A stretch of 64,000 bases of DNA from Paenibacillus sp. SC116 (GTDB lineage Bacteria; Bacillota; Bacilli; Paenibacillales; Paenibacillaceae). How positions within the stretch are numbered: the first letter of the stretch is position 1; every line of letters begins with the position of its first letter. The notes under the pieces were generated by a model. That model did no database searches. It had not been told where the DNA came from and was given only the letters and a program-made list of their open reading frames with translations. Both the position numbers and the translations under genes were made by a program. The stretch lies in assembly GCF_024733555.1 (NCBI RefSeq), contig NZ_JANIOF010000003.1, positions 124,001 to 188,000 of the forward strand, given 5' to 3'. This document shows, piece by piece, positions 60,863 through 64,000 of the stretch.

Positions 60863-62053
60863 CTACACTTCGGCTGCAAGTTTCGTCGTTGCCAACGGCT
60901 GCTCGCTTGCGCGCGAGCGGCGGCTAAGCGAGAATAATGCACTTACAAGTCCAAGCAATGCGATACAACCGCCGATCCAAGGATTTATTGCGACGGATGC
61001 TTCTTTAATCGCAATCCCTCCAACGAAGGAGCCGCATGCGATGCCAAGGTGCATAATCGACGTATTCAAGCTGAGCTGAATGTCAGCTGTCTCAGGAGCC
61101 GATTGCATCAAATAAGTTTGCTGTGCTGGTGAGATGGCCCAGCTCAGTGCACTCCATATCATAACGACTGCCAAGAAGACGTATAAGGAAACTTGCGCAG
61201 CCAATGGTAATACGAACATAGATAAAGCGAAGCTAGGTACGATAATCAGAAGCGCTTTGTGGGTTCCTATGCGATCTGCAATCCATCCGCCGATACCGCC
61301 GCCAGATACTGCTGCGATACCGAACAAGAAGTAAATAATGCTCATCGCGCTTGCACTTACGTTAAAGATCGATTGTACATAAGGAGCGAAGTAAGCATAT
61401 AGCGTTAAATGGCCCGTCAACAACAGGAATGAAATCAATTGGCCACTGACAATTTTGCTATCCTTCAACGAAGCAAGCTGTTTGCGCAGCGGAATCACAG
61501 GATTAGGCGCTGTCTTCTCCATCAGCAGCTGAATGCAAAGCATTGCAATAGCACTTAGCAGAGCGATAAAGTAGAAGGGAGCGCGCCATCCATAAGCATT
61601 GCCTAATACCATGCCAAGCGGGACACCAAGAACGAGCGATCCGCTAATGCCCATGAAGATCGTACCGATGGCACGTGCTTTATGAGAAGGTGTGACAAGC
61701 TGGGATGCCATCATAATTGATAGCACGATGATAATCGATCCGCTCATGGCGGAAAGTGCACGAGCTGCAAGAATAACGTTGTAGCTGGAGCTCATGGCAA
61801 CGATCAGATTGGCGATCATGAACACGAATAGGGAAATGACATATAACTTCTTCCTATCCATCTTCGCTGTGACATTCATTAAGATTGGCGCAGATACAGC
61901 GAAGGCTATGGAGAATACGGTTATAAAATGACCGGCTGCACTAACGGACACGTTCAAGTCAGCTGCGATCAGCTCGAGAATACCACCAACGATGAGCTCC
62001 ACTGTGCCGACCACAAAAGCAGCAATGGCTAAAATATATACGCGAAATGGCAA
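60863..62053 (-). CDS. MFS transporter (DHA1/AraJ-like)
   Basis: 396 residues, twelve membrane segments. The A-motif-like MNVTAKMDRKKLYVISLF and ARALSAMSGSIIIV, and the mid-protein GGWIADRIGTHKAL, are typical of drug:H+ antiporter-1 or AraJ/YdhP-type efflux pumps. The start TTG 62053 lies 9 bases after AAGGAT. An operator-like palindrome covers its promoter, pointing to induction by a substrate. The exported compound is unknown. Confidence 0.9.
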   Translation of the reverse strand: MPFRVYILAIAAFVVGTVELIVGGILELIAADLNVSVSAAGHFITVFSIAFAVSAPILMNVTAKMDRKKLYVISLFVFMIANLIVAMSSSYNVILAARALSAMSGSIIIVLSIMMASQLVTPSHKARAIGTIFMGISGSLVLGVPLGMVLGNAYGWRAPFYFIALLSAIAMLCIQLLMEKTAPNPVIPLRKQLASLKDSKIVSGQLISFLLLTGHLTLYAYFAPYVQSIFNVSASAMSIIYFLFGIAAVSGGGIGGWIADRIGTHKALLIIVPSFALSMFVLPLAAQVSLYVFLAVVMIWSALSWAISPAQQTYLMQSAPETADIQLSLNTSIMHLGIACGSFVGGIAIKEASVAINPWIGGCIALLGLVSALFSLSRRSRASEQPLATTKLAAEV

Positions 62054-62077
62054 AACGACACATCCTTATCTTTAAAA

Positions 62078-62097
62078 GTTACTACTATTATAGTAAC
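62078..62097 (-). promoter_or_regulatory. Perfect operator-like palindrome at the MFS promoter
   Basis: GTTACTA-6-TAGTAAC overlaps the -10 box (TATAAT), the form expected for a repressor of the HxlR/MarR type. No such regulator is next to it in this window. Confidence 0.55.
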
Positions 62098-62115
62098 CTT
62101 TTTTGATTGGATCAA
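62087..62115 (-). promoter_or_regulatory. Sigma-A promoter of the MFS gene
   Basis: On the minus strand, TTGATC (62115-62110), 17 bases, TATAAT (62092-62087). Confidence 0.7.
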
Positions 62116-62191
62116 CGTTTTATTTCAAATTGTCAGGAATAAGATCGGCATGAACATTTTATGTGCAGCAGAAGAAGGAGGATAACTAGCT

Positions 62192-62704
62192 ATGACCGCT
62201 ATGTTACATACATCACAGGACGTGAAATTGATCTTTTATCGACCCGAGCATTTAGCTTCATTACAGCAGTTTCAGCTGCCCAAGGAACAGGAGAAATTTA
62301 CGGCCTTGCCGATAGAAATGCTGGAAGTAGCGACGGAAGGGCAATATCGCATTGTGATTGAGCATGGCTCAAATGCGGTTGGTTTCTTCCTGCTGCATGC
62401 AATGGAGCGAGTGAAGGAATACTCTAAAAATCCGCACGCGATGCTGCTAACTGCACTATCGATTGATTATGCCCAACAGGGAAGAGGATTTGCTAAGCAG
62501 GGGATGAAGAAACTAGATCAATTTGTTGAGGAAAATTTTCCGTCGTGTAATGAGATTGTACTAGCGGTCAACTATCGAAATGTAGCTGCTCAGCAGCTAT
62601 ATGAGAAAGTGGGATTTATAGATACCGGCAGGAGAAAAGAAGGTCCACGTGGAGAGCAGTGGATTATGAGCTACTTGATTACTGTTGATAGGTGTAGACG
62701 ATAG
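62192..62704 (+). CDS. GNAT N-acetyltransferase
   Basis: 170 residues. LIFYRPEHLASLQQFQL opens the GNAT fold, with acetyl-CoA binding at QQGRGFAKQGM (Q/R-x-x-G-x-A/G) and the closing NVAAQQLYEKVGFIDTG. The substrate is unknown. AAGGAGG lies 9 bases before the ATG. It is divergent from the MFS pump and shares a ~140-base promoter region with it; the two may respond to the same signal. Confidence 0.87.
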   Translation: MTAMLHTSQDVKLIFYRPEHLASLQQFQLPKEQEKFTALPIEMLEVATEGQYRIVIEHGSNAVGFFLLHAMERVKEYSKNPHAMLLTALSIDYAQQGRGFAKQGMKKLDQFVEENFPSCNEIVLAVNYRNVAAQQLYEKVGFIDTGRRKEGPRGEQWIMSYLITVDRCRR

Positions 62705-62838
62705 TATTCTTCAACTTGCGTAGGGGGACATATGGTAAATAGAAAGGCCGCCGTTGTTTGAATGAACGTTTTCCATTCGTAAACACTTCTAACGAATCGG
62801 AGTTATCGTTCATAAACTAGGCAGCCTGTCTTCATTAC

Positions 62839-64000
62839 TTACTCACCACTTGGCTGTTTTGGTTCAGATAGCGTGTATGTCTGCTCACCGATTCGAATAC
62901 GTGCACCAGCTTGCAGATCCATCTTTTCTGCAAGTGGAAGCTTCACTTCATATGGAGCTGCATCACAAGAAGCCGTCAGTGCTGACAGGGACAATGATTG
63001 CCCTTGTTCCTGTTCATTTGCAGGCAATAAGCTTGCGCTAGCAGGTTTGGATTGCTCTAGAACTTTGCATGGTTCTGTCGATTCGAATTCGAATACGAGC
63101 TGTGTTGTATCGCTATTTGTATTCGTATCCGCATCACTGCCAGTGCCCAAATCATTCTCCGTCTCATCACCCACTGGCGATTGCTTCACCTGTTGCGCAT
63201 AAACAGCAGAAAGTCCAGGAATAGCTGATTGCTCAGCTGAATTCGTTGGGGTTGCAGGATCTGTTGCAGAGCCCTCAGAAGGGGAAACTATGGTCGAATC
63301 GGTTGTTGCAGCGGGTGCGTCTGTAGTTCCAAACACACCGCCTGCATACAATCCCACGACTGTTCCAATTACTACAACGGCTGTACCGAGCGAGAACAAG
63401 ACAACATTTTTACGATTGCGAAATAGTCTAGCCAAAGGCGATGACAATTCATATCGTGCCTTTTCATACACAGGTTCGATTGCTGGTCCAGCTTGCTCAA
63501 AATATTGCTTCCGATACTGGCGAGACTTAAACGCATCGCGATCATGACGTTTAAAATAAGTAACGATCGCTGTTGCATAGTTCGGATGGAGCTTACGAGC
63601 TCGTATAAAGCTTGGATGCGTTTCAGACCAGTTAAAGAACTGGTACAATGTCTCTCGATCTTTTGCATGTGTATGAATAAACTGCAGCATCGTCCCATAC
63701 TCTACAGTACCCTCATCTGTATCCTGACAAAATGCCAATACGAGCTTATCGAATTGGGCGTCTTGCAAATCTTGTTGCAGCCAACGTTGTCCGAGCTTTT
63801 GAACGCGATCAAGTTCAGAAGGGGACAAGTTATCAAATATCGTTGCATCTGGCTTTGTAAACGAAAACCATTGATACGCCGCCAGCATCACAGCAGCTTT
63901 GGCCCGTATGCGTTGATCAAAACGAGCGACCCATGCGCGGAACTCAGCCGCTTCCTCTAGAAAGCCTACTTGCAATAGCTGCTGTTTTGTAACTTGATCC
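62839..64000 (-). CDS. Membrane protein of unknown function (partial, runs off the right edge)
   Basis: The frame stays open to the right end of the window, so the N-terminus is missing; a TTG at 63975 is only an internal codon. The visible ~387 residues have a helical, charged cytoplasmic part (WFSFTKPDATIFDNLSPSELDRVQKLGQRW), one membrane segment (VVLFSLGTAVVVIGTVVGLYAGG) near residue 200, then a Thr/Ser/Asp-rich tail (GTGSDADTNTNSDTT) with a final domain ending RIRIGEQTYTLSEP. This bitopic layout resembles anti-sigma or sensor proteins, but no family motif is seen. Confidence 0.65.
   Translation of the reverse strand, partial: DQVTKQQLLQVGFLEEAAEFRAWVARFDQRIRAKAAVMLAAYQWFSFTKPDATIFDNLSPSELDRVQKLGQRWLQQDLQDAQFDKLVLAFCQDTDEGTVEYGTMLQFIHTHAKDRETLYQFFNWSETHPSFIRARKLHPNYATAIVTYFKRHDRDAFKSRQYRKQYFEQAGPAIEPVYEKARYELSSPLARLFRNRKNVVLFSLGTAVVVIGTVVGLYAGGVFGTTDAPAATTDSTIVSPSEGSATDPATPTNSAEQSAIPGLSAVYAQQVKQSPVGDETENDLGTGSDADTNTNSDTTQLVFEFESTEPCKVLEQSKPASASLLPANEQEQGQSLSLSALTASCDAAPYEVKLPLAEKMDLQAGARIRIGEQTYTLSEPKQPSGE

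Noticed and set aside
1-64000. tRNA, rRNA, prophage or insertion sequences
   Set aside because: No cloverleaf, rRNA segments, integrase, transposase or terminal inverted repeats were recognised in any part.

Overview
The window looks like chromosomal DNA of a low-to-mid GC, spore-forming Firmicute, most likely a Paenibacillus or close relative. This rests on strong AGGAGG-type ribosome binding sites, many lipoproteins and LPXTG/sortase cell-wall genes, a YesM/YesN two-component pair next to a carbohydrate ABC transporter, a copper-amine-oxidase-type stalk protein, and Bacillales families such as Tgl, YeeI, YdjO, DegV and CgeB-like proteins. The genus is inferred from gene content only. I saw no tRNA, rRNA, prophage, insertion sequence or CRISPR array.

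Layout. 0-8.5 kb: exported proteins (a matrixin metalloprotease with a lipoprotein, a beta/gamma-crystallin protein, two tandem paralogous lipoproteins, a C39-like peptidase with a membrane-anchored partner), plus an acetyltransferase and an MBL-fold hydrolase. 8.5-12.4 kb: a leftward operon joining thiol-disulfide genes (Lgt-like membrane protein, CcdA, TlpA/ResA) to an OmpR-type regulator and its kinase. 12.7-17.5 kb: a small secreted protein, a cold-shock protein with a structured leader, transglutaminase Tgl with a sigma-K-like promoter, an epoxide hydrolase, and a divergent CGNR zinc-finger regulator. 17.7-25.9 kb, leftward: a 1667-residue LPXTG adhesin, its sortase, and two tandem CgeB-like glycosyltransferases. 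26-28 kb: YeeI and uridine kinase. 28.1-35.2 kb: YesN/YesM divergent from two sugar permeases and a substrate-binding lipoprotein.

35.3-48 kb: a small secreted protein, a CNNM/CBS transporter with a possible leader peptide, a DoxX-like membrane protein, DegV, a MocR-type regulator lacking the PLP lysine, an acetyltransferase, a 1026-residue repeat protein, and split CopC/CopD genes. 48-55 kb: an RNase H-like protein, a CHRD protein, YdjO, a permuted papain-like protein with a lipoprotein, RluF-type pseudouridine synthase, and a YtrA-type GntR/ABC operon. 55-64 kb: an alpha/beta hydrolase, a five-PAS histidine kinase, FabH, a TrmB-type regulator, an MFS transporter with an operator-like palindrome, an acetyltransferase, and a membrane protein running off the right edge.

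Main themes are the cell surface and spore surface (adhesin and sortase, Tgl, CHRD protein, CgeB-like enzymes, many secreted proteins) and gene pairs of one enzyme-like exported protein with one anchored partner. The most unusual observations are two genes whose only well-placed starts are AUU and AUC, a MocR protein missing its PLP-binding lysine, structured leaders on two cold-shock-type genes, and operator-like repeats at several regulator promoters. Start codons were chosen by eye from ribosome binding sites; family calls rest on motifs, not on searches.
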